DNA of 64,000 nt from Aromatoleum toluvorans. Its GTDB lineage: Bacteria; Pseudomonadota; Gammaproteobacteria; Burkholderiales; Rhodocyclaceae. The position numbers and the translations under genes are program-made. Positions 7,181-16,817 of this stretch are shown here, one piece after another; the first letter of the stretch is position 1, and each line of letters starts with the position of its first letter. The notes beneath the pieces are model-generated. The model was not told where the DNA came from. It made no database searches and saw nothing but the letters and a program-made list of their open reading frames with translations. Location: positions 62,001 to 126,000 of the forward strand of contig NZ_WTVN01000001.1 of NCBI RefSeq assembly GCF_012910905.1, in the 5' to 3' direction.

Positions 7181-8233
7181 ATGTACAGCCATATCCTCGT
7201 TCCGACCGACGGTACCCATCTCGCCAGCCAGACGATCTCGCAGGCCGTCCAGTTCGCCCGCAGCGTAGGGGCGCGCATCACGTTCTTCTATGCCGATGCG
7301 GATGCCGGCGCCTCTCTGACCGACGACGGTGCGCTGATTCACCTTCTCGACCCCGGCCTGTATCAGGACGACTTCGGCGGGCGCGCCCGCGAGATCCTCG
7401 CCAAGGCCGAGGTGTCGGCGCGCGCAGGCGACATCGACTGCGAGTGCGTGACCCGGCGGAGCAACCGACCGCACGAGGCCATCCTCGCCGCCGCGACGGA
7501 AATGGGCTGCGACCTGATCTTCATGGCATCGCACGGGCCGCGCAGCATCGGCGGCGTCATGCTCGCCTCCGAAACGCTCAAGGTGCTCGCTGGCAGCCGC
7601 ATCCCGGTGCTCGTGTCGTCAGTCGAAAAGAACGACCCGAACCCGGCGATGACGAAGGTCTGCGCGATCATCAAGGACGAGCACCGCTCGATCGCGGTGG
7701 TGTCCTACGGCATGCGGATGCTGGCCGGCGGACTGCGCGACGGCAAACCTGCGGATATCGGGCTGGTGGACGGCATGCTCACCTACCTCGACGAGTTCCC
7801 GGCCAAACTGCACCATCCGAAGGAAGATGCCTACCTCTTCGCGGCGCTCAAGCGACGCACGTCCTCGCTCGACCAAGTCATCGACGATCTGCAACAGGAG
7901 CATCTGGATGGCGACCGACAACTTGATGCCCTGCGCGCGGCCGTCGCCCACTACCAGGCGTCCCCCGACCCCGACGCAGAAACGCTCGCTAGCGCCATCG
8001 ACGCCTTCGCCCTCGGGCAGCTCAGGCATATTGCACTCGAGGAGCGGGCGATCATCCCGGGCGCCTGCGAACACCTGGCGGAACAGGACTGGAAGGAGAT
8101 CGCGGCGGCCTTCGGACCTAACGGCGACGCGCGCTTCAACCATCGCGAACGCGAGACCTACCGACGCCTGTATTCGCGGATTGCCAACCTGCACCAGACG
8201 CTGCCCCGCATGAGCACGCCCGGCCAGTCATGA
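7181..8233 (+). CDS. UspA - hemerythrin fusion protein
   Basis: About 350 residues. Residues 1-145 form a universal-stress domain (MYSHILVPTDG start; a HGPRSIGGVMLASET segment resembling the nucleotide-binding G-2x-G-9x-G-S/T region). Residues about 155-345 form a HHE hemerythrin-like domain (DEHRSIAVV, LHHPKEDAYLF, LQQEHLDGD, HIALEERAIIP) whose histidines and carboxylates bind a di-iron centre sensing or handling O2/NO. Fusion of the two domains is uncommon. The ATG at 7181 follows GGAG at good spacing; an in-frame ATG at 7160 is possible. It follows the dioxygenase and may link oxygen status to the pathway (inference). Confidence 0.85.
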   Translation: MYSHILVPTDGTHLASQTISQAVQFARSVGARITFFYADADAGASLTDDGALIHLLDPGLYQDDFGGRAREILAKAEVSARAGDIDCECVTRRSNRPHEAILAAATEMGCDLIFMASHGPRSIGGVMLASETLKVLAGSRIPVLVSSVEKNDPNPAMTKVCAIIKDEHRSIAVVSYGMRMLAGGLRDGKPADIGLVDGMLTYLDEFPAKLHHPKEDAYLFAALKRRTSSLDQVIDDLQQEHLDGDRQLDALRAAVAHYQASPDPDAETLASAIDAFALGQLRHIALEERAIIPGACEHLAEQDWKEIAAAFGPNGDARFNHRERETYRRLYSRIANLHQTLPRMSTPGQS

Positions 8234-8252
8234 CGACTCCGGTGTCCCGCCC

Positions 8253-9839
8253 GTGAGTGTCGAACGCAACGCCACGGGTGCGTGGGCGCCTCTCCTCCAT
8301 CGGCCGTTTCGCGCGCTGTGGATCGCGGCGATCGCGGTCAACCTGTCGATGTGGATGCAGAACATCGGCGCCGCCTGGATGATGACCGAACTGCGGCCCG
8401 ATTCGCCGCTGATGGTGTCCCTCGTCCAGACGGCGATGGCGCTGCCGGCCTTTCTGCTCGGGCTCCCGAGCGGCGTGATCGCCGATCTGGTCAACCGCAG
8501 GCGCTTCCTGCTGATCACCCAGACCTGTTCCCTCGCATTCGCCTGCCTGCTCGCCGCCATGGCCCTGGCTGGGGGCATCGGTGCCTGGCTGCTCCTCGGC
8601 CTCACCTTCGCGCTCGGATGCAGCAACGCGTTCGGCATGGCAGCGTGGATTGCCGCCAACATCGACAGCGCGCCGAAGGGGCAGATACCGGCAGCGATCG
8701 CCTTGTCCACGGTCACGCCCAACATCGCGCGCGTCGTGGGGCCGGCAGCCGCGGGGGCACTGATTGCACTCGCGGGCGTCCCGACGCTGTTCGTCGTGGT
8801 CGCGGTCGGTTTCGTGATCTCACTGGGGCTGCTGCGCGCCCTGCCCGACACGGATCTGCGGTCCGGCCTGCCGCCCGAGCGGCTGTGGAGCGGCATCCGC
8901 AGCGGCGTGCGTTACATGCGGCACTCCGCGCAGCTGCGGCTCGCGCTGCGCCTGGTCTTCGCTTTCGTGACCGCGGGCAGCGCGATCTGGGCATTGTTGC
9001 CGCTCGTCGCCCGTGACCAGCTCGGGCTCGCTGCAGGCGGATTCAGCCTGCTCCTCGGCAGCCTCGGCGCGGGCGCAGTCATTGCGGCACTCCAAGTCAC
9101 CCGACTGTATCGACGTTTCTCGGTGCGCCGCATCGTGACCGGCGGCGGCATGTTGTTCATGGCTGTCACAGCGCTGATTCCGGTGGTACACAATCTCTTC
9201 GTCATGAGCGCGCTGCTCGTGGTCGGCGGAATGGCCTGGATGGCGGTCAATACCACCACCGGGACCGTGATCCAGACTTCCGCCGCAGGCTGGGTGCGCG
9301 CTCGTGTTGCGTCGGTATACCTGCTCGTCATCATGGGGGCGATGGCAGCGGGCGGCGTATTGTGGGGCGCGATCGCCGAACGCATGGGCGTCGGGGCAAG
9401 CCTGTGGATTGCAGCCGGATCGATTGCGGCCGGGCTGATGCTGACCGGAAGAGCTCGCATGCAACTTGGATCGGAGTCCGATTTCAGCGTAGCCGACGCG
9501 GAGGAAACGGGCCCCGCTGCCAGTCCCGCCGACCATGAGCAGGGTCCCATTGCGGTAGAAATCACTTACCGCGTACCGTCCGAACGGCACGAGGAATTCG
9601 TGCGCGCTGCCCACGAACTCGGCATCTCACGCCGACGAAACGGGGCGATCGCCTGGCGCCTCTACAGGGATCTCGAACACACGGATTGTCTTGCCGAACG
9701 CTTCTTGGTGGACTCGTGGCTCGACTACCTGCGCCAGCGCGCCCGTGTCACCCGGCAGGACCGCGACATCGAGCGCCGCCTGGAGGCACTCACCACCGAC
9801 GGGAGCTCGCTCACACGCCGTTTTATCGCGGAAGCGTGA
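8253..9839 (+). CDS. MFS transporter with C-terminal soluble domain
   Basis: A 528-residue major facilitator of the enterobactin-exporter/DUF894 type. There are about 12 hydrophobic segments between residues 20 and 400, with the loop motif GVIADLVNRRR after helix 2. A soluble tail of about 110 residues (from ITYRVPSERHEEFVRA) resembles a small ABM/dimeric-barrel domain, seen in a subset of this transporter family. Translation appears to start at a GTG (8253), since the nearby ATG at 8230 is in another frame and hits a stop. It probably exports or imports a pathway compound; the substrate is unknown. Confidence 0.85.
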   Translation: MSVERNATGAWAPLLHRPFRALWIAAIAVNLSMWMQNIGAAWMMTELRPDSPLMVSLVQTAMALPAFLLGLPSGVIADLVNRRRFLLITQTCSLAFACLLAAMALAGGIGAWLLLGLTFALGCSNAFGMAAWIAANIDSAPKGQIPAAIALSTVTPNIARVVGPAAAGALIALAGVPTLFVVVAVGFVISLGLLRALPDTDLRSGLPPERLWSGIRSGVRYMRHSAQLRLALRLVFAFVTAGSAIWALLPLVARDQLGLAAGGFSLLLGSLGAGAVIAALQVTRLYRRFSVRRIVTGGGMLFMAVTALIPVVHNLFVMSALLVVGGMAWMAVNTTTGTVIQTSAAGWVRARVASVYLLVIMGAMAAGGVLWGAIAERMGVGASLWIAAGSIAAGLMLTGRARMQLGSESDFSVADAEETGPAASPADHEQGPIAVEITYRVPSERHEEFVRAAHELGISRRRNGAIAWRLYRDLEHTDCLAERFLVDSWLDYLRQRARVTRQDRDIERRLEALTTDGSSLTRRFIAEA

Positions 9840-9886
9840 CGCCTGAAAGCGGTCGGGAGAACCTTCCGCAGCGTGCCGGCGCGGCC

Positions 9887-9906
9887 GGGGACGCCTTAGC
9901 GTCCCC
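9887..9906. terminator. Perfect hairpin between convergent genes
   Basis: GGGGACGC (9887-9894), loop CTTA and GCGTCCCC (9899-9906) form an 8-bp GC-rich stem between the end of the MFS gene and the end of the small leftward gene. No clear T tract follows on either strand, so termination is probable but not certain. Confidence 0.45.
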
Positions 9907-9913
9907 TCGACAC

Positions 9914-10132
9914 TTAGCGGTGCATCAACACCATGCCGACGAACTCGTTCATCGTCTTGTGCGCATAGAGATGCGACACCGCATACGCATGAGTCTCCAT
10001 CGTTCCATCGCACGACGGAGCCGAAGCGCACGCCTTGGCCACACCTTGCGGGTGCAGCGAAACGAAGGAACCGTCGGTAGCGGTCAGCAACGCCGCCGCG
10101 ACAGCGCTGATGCCGAGAGTTCTGAGAGCCAT
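9914..10132 (-). CDS. Small exported hypothetical protein (72 aa)
   Basis: I do not recognise this protein. It starts MALRTLGISAVAAALLTATDG, a plausible signal peptide, and continues with a short tail containing two cysteines (ACASAPSC) and a His/Met-rich end (HLYAHKTMNEFVGMVLMHR) that could bind a metal. An AGGAGGAG lies 6-8 bases upstream of the ATG, which supports expression despite the small size. It is monocistronic: hairpin 9887-9906 lies downstream, and the terminator of the etf operon lies upstream. Confidence 0.6.
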   Translation of the reverse strand: MALRTLGISAVAAALLTATDGSFVSLHPQGVAKACASAPSCDGTMETHAYAVSHLYAHKTMNEFVGMVLMHR

Positions 10133-10270
10133 GATGTCTCCTCCTGTCGAAGGTGCGCCTCTATCGGGCGATATTTATTTATTTGCACAGTATCTGCGCT
10201 TCCGTTCAAGAATAGGCAATACCCTGAACGAGCGCAAGGATTTTCTGCCGCATACCCGGCGTGGTCGAAT

Positions 10271-10303
10271 AAAAAAAAACCCATCGGTTTGCGACCGATG
10301 GGC
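10271..10303 (-). terminator. Rho-independent terminator of the ior-etfBA transcript
   Basis: On the minus strand, CCCATCGGT (from 10302) pairs perfectly with ACCGATGGG (to 10280) across a 5-base loop and is followed by nine T residues (A9 at 10271-10279 on the plus strand). It lies about 110 bases past the etfA stop, so it ends the leftward etf transcript. Confidence 0.9.
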
Positions 10304-10409
10304 GAAGGGATCTTCGGCGGGGATTGCAGCGGGAGAGGAATAGCTGCCACCGAAGAATCCAACGGGAACGGGTTGGCATCACGGCCAGCCAATCGGCATG
10401 GCCTGCAGA

Positions 10410-11339
10410 TCAAAGGGTCGCTGTCAGTTCAGGAACCACGGCGAACAGATCCGCTACAAGGCCGTAGTCCGCGACCTGGAAGATCGGCGCCTCCGGGTCC
10501 TTGTTGATCGCGACGATCAGCTTGGAGTCCTTCATGCCCGCCAGATGCTGGATCGCACCGGAGATGCCGATCGCGATGTAGACCTGGGGCGCGACGATCT
10601 TGCCGGTCTGGCCGACCTGATAGTCGTTGGGGACGAAGCCCGCATCGACCGCGGCGCGGCTCGCACCGAGCGCGGCGCCGAGCTTGTCCGCGAGCGGCTC
10701 GAGCAGGGTGCGATAGTTCTCGCCGTTGCCCAGCCCCCGGCCACCGGAGACGATGATCTTGGCGGCACCGAGTTCGGGGCGTTCGCTCTTCGTGAGTTCG
10801 CGGCCGACGACGCGAGTGAGGCCGAGGTCCTTCGCGGCGGGGACGGCCTCGTTCGGCGCGGAGCCGCCAAGCGGCGCGGCGTCGAACGCGGCCGTGCGCA
10901 CGGTCACGACCTTCACGCGGTCGGCGCTCTTCACGGTCGCCAGCGCATTGCCGGCGTAGATCGGTCGCACAAAGGTATCGGCCGACTCCACCGCGACGAT
11001 GTCGGAGATCTGCGCGACGTCGAGCTGCGCGGCGACGCGCGGCAGCATGTTCTTGCCGGCGCTGGTTGCCGCAGCGAAGACGTGACTGTAGTCGGCGGCG
11101 AGCGCGCGCACGAGCTCGGCGACGTTCTCGGCGGTCTGCGTTGCGTAATGGGCCGCGTCGCATACCAGCACCTTCGCGACGCCGCCGATGGCGGTCGCAG
11201 CCTGGGCGGCAGCCGAGCAGCCGCTCCCCGCGACCAGGACGTGAATGTCCGCACCGACCGCCTGCGCGGCGGTCACGGCGTTGAGGGTCGCGGTCTTGAT
11301 CGACTGGTTGTCGTGTTCCGCAATGACGAGGACGGCCAT
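10410..11339 (-). CDS. etfA: Electron transfer flavoprotein alpha subunit
   Basis: 309 residues, the normal length. The N-terminal domain ([12 protein letters not shown]) is followed by the FAD-binding C-terminal domain with the ETF-alpha signature ([37 protein letters not shown]). With EtfB it accepts electrons from acyl-CoA dehydrogenases, four of which are encoded at 26-38 kb, and passes them to the quinone pool through ETF:quinone oxidoreductase, which is not seen here. Its ATG shares one base with the etfB stop (TGATG), so the subunits are translationally coupled. Confidence 0.97.
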   Translation of the reverse strand: MAVLVIAEHDNQSIKTATLNAVTAAQAVGADIHVLVAGSGCSAAAQAATAIGGVAKVLVCDAAHYATQTAENVAELVRALAADYSHVFAAATSAGKNMLPRVAAQLDVAQISDIVAVESADTFVRPIYAGNALATVKSADRVKVVTVRTAAFDAAPLGGSAPNEAVPAAKDLGLTRVVGRELTKSERPELGAAKIIVSGGRGLGNGENYRTLLEPLADKLGAALGASRAAVDAGFVPNDYQVGQTGKIVAPQVYIAIGISGAIQHLAGMKDSKLIVAINKDPEAPIFQVADYGLVADLFAVVPELTATL

Positions 11340-12100
11340 CAGATCACCTTTGCTTCATTTTTCAGTTTATCGACCAGTGTCCCGACGTCCGGCACCAGCA
11401 CCCCGGCACTGCGCTTGGGCGGCTCGGCCACATTCAGAATCGCCAGTCGCGGTGCGACATCAACGCCTAGCTCCGCGGGCTTCACGCTATCGAGCGGCTT
11501 CTTCTTTGCCTTCATGATGTTGGGCAGCGTCGCATAACGCGGTTCATTGAGGCGCAGGTCAGTGGTCACCACCGCGGGCAGCGTCATCTCGAGAGTTTCG
11601 AGGCCGCCATCGATCTCGCGCGTGACCGTGGCAAGGTTCCCGTCCACTGACAGCTTCGACGCAAAGGTGGCCTGCGGCCAGCCCATCAGGGCGGCGAGCA
11701 TCTGGCCGGTCTGGTTCGCGTCGTCGTCGATCGCCTGCTTGCCGCAGATCACCAACTGCGGGGCTTCCGTGTCGCACAGGGCCTTCAGGAGTTTGGCGAC
11801 GGCGAGCGGCTGCAACTCCGCGTCGCTCAGTTCACCACAATCGACGAGGATGCCGCGGTCGGCCCCGATCGCCATCGCCGCGCGTAGCGTCTCCGCGCAC
11901 ACCGCCGCGCCGCAGCTCACGGCGATCACTTGGGTCGCGATGCCCGCTTCCTTCAGCCGCACTGCCTCTTCCACCGCGATCTCGTCGAAGGGGTTCATGG
12001 CCATCTTCACGTTGGCGAGGTCCATGCCCGTGCCGTCGGCCTTCACGCGGGCCTTCACGTTGTAGTCAAGCACGCGCTTGACGGGTACCAGGATCTTCAT
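11339..12100 (-). CDS. etfB: Electron transfer flavoprotein beta subunit
   Basis: 253 residues. It starts [14 protein letters not shown] and carries the AMP-binding ETF-beta region ([18 protein letters not shown]), [11 protein letters not shown] and the C-terminal recognition loop ([10 protein letters not shown]) that docks onto dehydrogenases. It pairs with the overlapping etfA. The ATG at 12100 is preferred to the upstream in-frame start at 12151 because the family begins there and an AGGAG lies 5-8 bases before it. It probably shares a transcript with the 2-oxoacid oxidoreductase gene 87 bases upstream. Confidence 0.97.
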   Translation of the reverse strand: MKILVPVKRVLDYNVKARVKADGTGMDLANVKMAMNPFDEIAVEEAVRLKEAGIATQVIAVSCGAAVCAETLRAAMAIGADRGILVDCGELSDAELQPLAVAKLLKALCDTEAPQLVICGKQAIDDDANQTGQMLAALMGWPQATFASKLSVDGNLATVTREIDGGLETLEMTLPAVVTTDLRLNEPRYATLPNIMKAKKKPLDSVKPAELGVDVAPRLAILNVAEPPKRSAGVLVPDVGTLVDKLKNEAKVI

Positions 12101-12187
12101 GAGTCTCCTTGTTGCTGATTTGTTGGTTGATTTGCTCCGTACGACCATCAAGGGCGCGAGCGCCTCGGTGTTGTCGTCCGGCGCACT

Positions 12188-15100
12188 TCAGGCTGCCCGT
12201 TCCGACCGGCCAGCCTCGAACCGCGCCAGCAACTCCTCGCGACGCCTGGCAGCGCCGGCCATGCTGCGTTCCTTGACGTGGCCATAGCCGCGAATCTGTT
12301 CCGGGATGCGCGCAAGCTCGATCGCGACATCCAGCCGGTCTCGTGACAGGCCGTCGCAGATGCGGTCGATGAAGACGAAATAATCCTTCACCTGTTCACG
12401 CTCCTGGCGCCGCTCCGCGCTCCTGCCAAAGGGGTCCAGGGTGGTGCCACGCAGGCCCTTCAAGCGGGAGAGCAGGCGGAAGGTACGCATCATCCACGGA
12501 CCGTAGGCGCGCTTCTGCGGCATGCCGTCAACGCCACGCTTCGCGAACAGGGGTGGCGCGAGGTGAAAGTTGAGCCGGTAATCCCGGCCGGGCTCGCCCT
12601 CGAACTGTTCGCGCAACTGGGCGAGGAATTCGGGCGCGCTATGCAACCGCGCCACCTCGTACTCGTCCTTGTACGCCATGAGCTTCGCGAGGTTGCGCGC
12701 GACAGCCTCGGTCAGGGCGAGTCGGCCTTGTCCGACCAGCGCTTGTTCGGCCTCTCGCACCCGCGCCACGGCCTTTCGGTAACGCTCGCCATAGGAGCCA
12801 TTCTGATAATCGGTGAGCAGCGTCACGCGGCGCTCGATCAGCCGGTCGAGCGACTCGGGCATGGCCAGCACCACCGCCTCGCCCCGCTCCGAGGCGTCGA
12901 CCACCGGCAGCCTTCCCGCGTCATGTGCCGCGAGCCGTCCCCACTCGAAGGCCTGCTTGTTCTTTTCGACCGAGACTCCGTTGAGTTCGATCGCGCGCAA
13001 CAATGCAGCCTTGCCGACCGGAATCCAGCCTTTCTGCCACGCGAACCCCAGCATGAGCGGATTGGCGTAGATCGTGTCGCCGAGCAGCCGCAGAGCGAGC
13101 GCGTTCGCGTCGATGAATTCGCAGGCATCGCCCACACTGGCGCGGATGTCGCCCTCGGCCGCCGCCCCCGGAAACTTCCAGTCTGGATTCGACAGGAACT
13201 CCGCCGCCGGGGTCTGCGCGCTATTGATCACCGCTCGCGTACGTCCCTGACGAACCTTGGAGAGCGCTTCGGCCGAAGCCGAGACGATCTCGTCGCAGCC
13301 GATCAGCACATCGGCCTCGCCAGTAGCGATCCGGGTGGCGTGAATGGCCGCCGGGGTCGCCGCGATCTGCACGTGGCTCAACACCGCCCCGCCCTTCTGC
13401 GCGAGGCCGGTCATGTCGAGCACGGTGACACCTTTGTGTTCCAGATGAGCCGCCATACCCAACAGCGCACCGATCGTGACGACCCCCGTTCCGCCGACCC
13501 CCGTCACGACGATACCGCAGGGTTTGTCTAGCCCGGGCAGCGCGGGTTCAGGCAGCGCCTCCGCGGCAATTGCCGGCGCGGCCTTGCCCGTTGCGGGCTT
13601 GCGCAATTGCGCGCCCTCGGCGGTCACGAAGCTCGGGCAGAAACCCTTCAGGCAGGAGAAATCCTTGTTGCATCCGCTCTGATTGATCTTGCGCTTGGTG
13701 CCTAACGGCGTTTCCAGTGGTTCGACCGACAGGCAGTTGGAGGCTACGGAGCAGTCGCCACAGCCCTCGCAGACTGCCGGGTTGATGAATGCGCGGCGGG
13801 CCGGGTCAGGGTAATCGCCGCGCTTGCGGCGGCGCCGCTTTTCGGTGGCGCAGGTCTGATCGTAGATCAGGATCGACACCCCCGAACTCTCCCGCAGTTC
13901 GAGCTGCAACGCGTCGAGCTCGTCCCGATGGTGCACCGTCACCGCATCGGGCAGACCGGTGCGCGTCGCGTACTTCTCCGGCTCGTCGCTCACGATCAGG
14001 ACACGGCTTGCGCCTTCGGCGCTCACCTGCTGCGCGATCTGCGGAACCGTCAGCACCCCGTCGACCGGCTGCCCCCCCGTCATCGCGACCGCGTCGTTGT
14101 AGAGGATCTTGTAGGTGAGGGTCGCCTTGGCGGCGATCGCCGCGCGAATGGCGAGCAGGCCCGAATGGAAATAGGTCCCGTCGCCGAGGTTCACGAAGAC
14201 GTGCTTGTCGCCCGAGAAGTGCATCTGGCCGAGCCAGCTCACGCCCTCCCCGCCCATCTGCGTGAAAGTCTCGGTGCGCCGGTCCATCCACATCGCCATG
14301 TAGTGACAGCCGATGCCGGCGAGCGCGCGCGAGCCTTCCGGCACGCGGGTGGACGTGTTATGCGGACAGCCCGAACAGAACCAGGGCTTGCGCTCGACGG
14401 TCACGCGAGGCCGCGCCGCTTCGCGCTCCTTCGCCTCGATGACATCAATGCGCGCGAACACGCGGGCGCGAAGGTCCTCGGGCAGCCCCACACGCTCCAG
14501 TCGCGCCGCGATGGCTTTGGCGATGATCGCCGGCGACAACTCGTAGCGTGCGGGAAGCAGCCATTGCCCACGCGGCACTGACCACTCGCCACCCGAGTTG
14601 TCGCGCTCGTCGAACTTGCCGTAGACGCGCGGGCGGACGTCGTCGCGCCAGTTGTACAGTTCCTCCTTTAGGGCGTACTCGAGGATCTGGCGCTTCTCCT
14701 CGACCACCAGGATTTCTTCCAATCCGGTCGCGAACGCGCGCGCATCGTGGGCGTCGAGCGGCCACACGCAGCCCACCTTGAAGAGGCGGATCCCGATGCG
14801 TCGGCAGGCATCGTCGTCCAAACCCAGGTCCACCAGCGCCTGACGCACGTCGAGATAAGCCTTGCCTGCCGCCATGATCCCGAAGCGCGCTTGGGGCGAA
14901 TCGATCACGATACGGTTGAGCTTGTTTGCGCGGACGTATTCGAGCGCCGCATACCACTTGTAATCGAGCATGCGCGCTTCCTGCGCGAGCGGCGCATCCG
15001 GCCAGCGGATATTGAGCCCGCCTTCAGGCATCGCGAAGCTATCCGGAATGACGATCTGCAGGCGGTCCGGATCGATCTCGACCGAGGCGGATGACTCGAC

Positions 15101-15745
15101 AACGTCGGTGACGCACTTCATCGACACCCACAACCCGGAGTAGCGGCTCATCGCCCAGCCATGCAGGCCGAAGTCGAGATACTCCTGCACGTTCGCCGGA
15201 TACAGCACCGGAATGCCACAGGCGATCAGCAGGTGCTCCGACTGATGCGCAACCGACGACGATTTCGCCGCATGGTCGTCGCCGGCGAGCATCAACACGC
15301 CGCCATTGGGCGAGGTCCCTGCGGCGTTCGCATGCTTCAGAACGTCGGCAGAGCGGTCCACGCCCGGCCCCTTGCCGTACCACATGCCGAATACCCCGTC
15401 GCGCTGGGCGTGGGGGTAAAGATTCACCTGCTGCGTGCCCCAGACGGCGGTCGCGGCGAGGTCTTCGTTGAGACCGGGCTGAAAGACTACGTCGTGTGAG
15501 GCAAGATGCTTTTTCGCCTTCCACAGCGCCATGTCCAGCCCGCCCAGCGGCGAGCCGCGATAGCCCGAGATGTAGCCGCCCGTGTTCAGACCGGCGCGCC
15601 GGTCGCGCTCCTTCTGCAGCATGGGCAGGCGCGCCAACGCCTGCGTACCGCTCAGGTAAATGCGCCCGGACTCCTGGGTGTACTTGTCCTCAAGCGTGAC
15701 CGAAAGCAGTGCATCCCTCGCCTCGGCAGACAGCGGTGAGTTCAT
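12188..15745 (-). CDS. Fused indolepyruvate:ferredoxin oxidoreductase family protein
   Basis: About 1185 residues, the single-chain form of the 2-oxoacid (indolepyruvate/arylpyruvate) oxidoreductase. Domains in order: an N-terminal pyrimidine-type TPP domain (residues about 20-400; GYRGSPLGGLD, HQSEH), a TPP/cluster domain (FCSGCPHNTST near 470; GDGTYFHSG), a [4Fe-4S] region (CEGCGDCSVASNC, CNKDFSCLKGFCPSF at about 640-690) and a gamma domain (VTGVGGTGVVTIG near 735). It decarboxylates 2-oxo acids to acyl-CoA with reduction of ferredoxin, for example arylpyruvates from aromatic amino acids. The second of two tandem ATGs (15745) has the better Shine-Dalgarno spacing. A LysR gene diverges from it. 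Confidence 0.92.
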   Translation of the reverse strand: MNSPLSAEARDALLSVTLEDKYTQESGRIYLSGTQALARLPMLQKERDRRAGLNTGGYISGYRGSPLGGLDMALWKAKKHLASHDVVFQPGLNEDLAATAVWGTQQVNLYPHAQRDGVFGMWYGKGPGVDRSADVLKHANAAGTSPNGGVLMLAGDDHAAKSSSVAHQSEHLLIACGIPVLYPANVQEYLDFGLHGWAMSRYSGLWVSMKCVTDVVESSASVEIDPDRLQIVIPDSFAMPEGGLNIRWPDAPLAQEARMLDYKWYAALEYVRANKLNRIVIDSPQARFGIMAAGKAYLDVRQALVDLGLDDDACRRIGIRLFKVGCVWPLDAHDARAFATGLEEILVVEEKRQILEYALKEELYNWRDDVRPRVYGKFDERDNSGGEWSVPRGQWLLPARYELSPAIIAKAIAARLERVGLPEDLRARVFARIDVIEAKEREAARPRVTVERKPWFCSGCPHNTSTRVPEGSRALAGIGCHYMAMWMDRRTETFTQMGGEGVSWLGQMHFSGDKHVFVNLGDGTYFHSGLLAIRAAIAAKATLTYKILYNDAVAMTGGQPVDGVLTVPQIAQQVSAEGASRVLIVSDEPEKYATRTGLPDAVTVHHRDELDALQLELRESSGVSILIYDQTCATEKRRRRKRGDYPDPARRAFINPAVCEGCGDCSVASNCLSVEPLETPLGTKRKINQSGCNKDFSCLKGFCPSFVTAEGAQLRKPATGKAAPAIAAEALPEPALPGLDKPCGIVVTGVGGTGVVTIGALLGMAAHLEHKGVTVLDMTGLAQKGGAVLSHVQIAATPAAIHATRIATGEADVLIGCDEIVSASAEALSKVRQGRTRAVINSAQTPAAEFLSNPDWKFPGAAAEGDIRASVGDACEFIDANALALRLLGDTIYANPLMLGFAWQKGWIPVGKAALLRAIELNGVSVEKNKQAFEWGRLAAHDAGRLPVVDASERGEAVVLAMPESLDRLIERRVTLLTDYQNGSYGERYRKAVARVREAEQALVGQGRLALTEAVARNLAKLMAYKDEYEVARLHSAPEFLAQLREQFEGEPGRDYRLNFHLAPPLFAKRGVDGMPQKRAYGPWMMRTFRLLSRLKGLRGTTLDPFGRSAERRQEREQVKDYFVFIDRICDGLSRDRLDVAIELARIPEQIRGYGHVKERSMAGAARRREELLARFEAGRSERAA

Positions 15746-15782
15746 CATCCCCTCCAGACTCTCTATTTATATCGACACATAG

Positions 15783-15832
15783 TACGAATATGTACATATA
15801 TCGTAAAATCACCAATACTGAGTTCTGGTATT
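15783..15832. promoter_or_regulatory. LysR-type operator region between ior and LysR genes
   Basis: Two inverted repeats lie in an A+T-rich 97-base divergent gap: TACGA...TCGTA (15783-15805) enclosing the palindrome TATGTACATA (15789-15798), and AATAC-N9-GTATT (15814-15832). LysR regulators typically bind two such sites between their own gene and a divergent target. This makes the ior-etf transcript the likely target. Confidence 0.55.
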
Positions 15833-15842
15833 AGGAAAACGG

Positions 15843-16754
15843 ATGCCAGCCGACAGCAATGTCACCCTGCGCCAGCTGCGCTACTTCATCGCCGCCGCCG
15901 AGACCGGCCAGTTCTCGATGGCCGCCGCGCGCGCCCACGTTTCGCAATCGGCCATCACCAATGCGGTACTGCTCCTTGAAGAATCGCTCGGGGTGCGTCT
16001 GTTCGACCGCAAACCTCACGGCGTGGGCCTCACCGCCGAGGGGCACAGCTTCTATCGACGCACGCGCGACATCCTCGACGCGCTCGAAGACGCTCTGCGC
16101 GAACCGCGCTTCCAGGCCCACCACTTGAAAGGCGCGATCCGCATCGGTGCTTCGTACACCGTGCTCGGCTATTTCCTGCCCCCGCTACTCGCCCGCTTTC
16201 GCGCAAACTATCCGGACGTCGAACTCGACCTCCACGACATGAACCGCGAAGCCATCGAAGCCGGGGTCGCGGCCGGCGACATCGAGCTGGGCGTGGTGAT
16301 CCTGTCCAACGTCGTCGAACGCGAACGCTTCGGCCACCACGTACTGCTGCGCTCGCGCCGCCAGCTATGGACTTCGGCCGCCCACCCGCTCCTGCAGAAA
16401 GACAACGCGGCCCTGGCCGACGTCGCTGCCTATCCCTACATCCAGGTCACCGTCGATGAAGGCGAACTGTCGACGCAGCGTTATTGGACAGCCAAGGGTA
16501 TTCGGCCCGACATCGCGTTTCGTACCGGCTCGGTCGAAGCGCTGCGCGGGCTCGTCGCACACGGCTTCGGCGTCACCATCCTGTCGGACATGGTGTATCG
16601 GCCGTGGTCGCTGGAAGGCAAGAAGATCGAGGCCCGCCCCATCCTCGATGTGGTACCCGACATGGAAGTCGGGCTGATCTGGCGGCACGACGGCACGCTA
16701 GAACGACCCGCCGACGCGTTCAGGCAGTTCCTGATACAGGCTTGCGGGAGCTGA
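15843..16754 (+). CDS. LysR-family transcriptional regulator
   Basis: 303 residues. The N-terminal helix-turn-helix (TLRQLRYFIAAAETGQFSMAAARAHVSQSAITNAV, residues 8-42) and the LTTR linker are typical. The C-terminal periplasmic-binding-like effector domain follows from about residue 95 (IRIGASYTVLGYFLPPLL). It diverges from the fused 2-oxoacid oxidoreductase gene with a 97-base gap full of inverted repeats, the classic arrangement for activating the divergent operon in response to a metabolite. It converges on the AEC transporter gene on its other side. Confidence 0.93.
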   Translation: MPADSNVTLRQLRYFIAAAETGQFSMAAARAHVSQSAITNAVLLLEESLGVRLFDRKPHGVGLTAEGHSFYRRTRDILDALEDALREPRFQAHHLKGAIRIGASYTVLGYFLPPLLARFRANYPDVELDLHDMNREAIEAGVAAGDIELGVVILSNVVERERFGHHVLLRSRRQLWTSAAHPLLQKDNAALADVAAYPYIQVTVDEGELSTQRYWTAKGIRPDIAFRTGSVEALRGLVAHGFGVTILSDMVYRPWSLEGKKIEARPILDVVPDMEVGLIWRHDGTLERPADAFRQFLIQACGS

Positions 16755-16817
16755 GCTGCGCGACGGTCTGAAGGGGAGTGGCGGCCTTACATGGGAGTCG
16801 TAATTGCCGCCAAGGGA

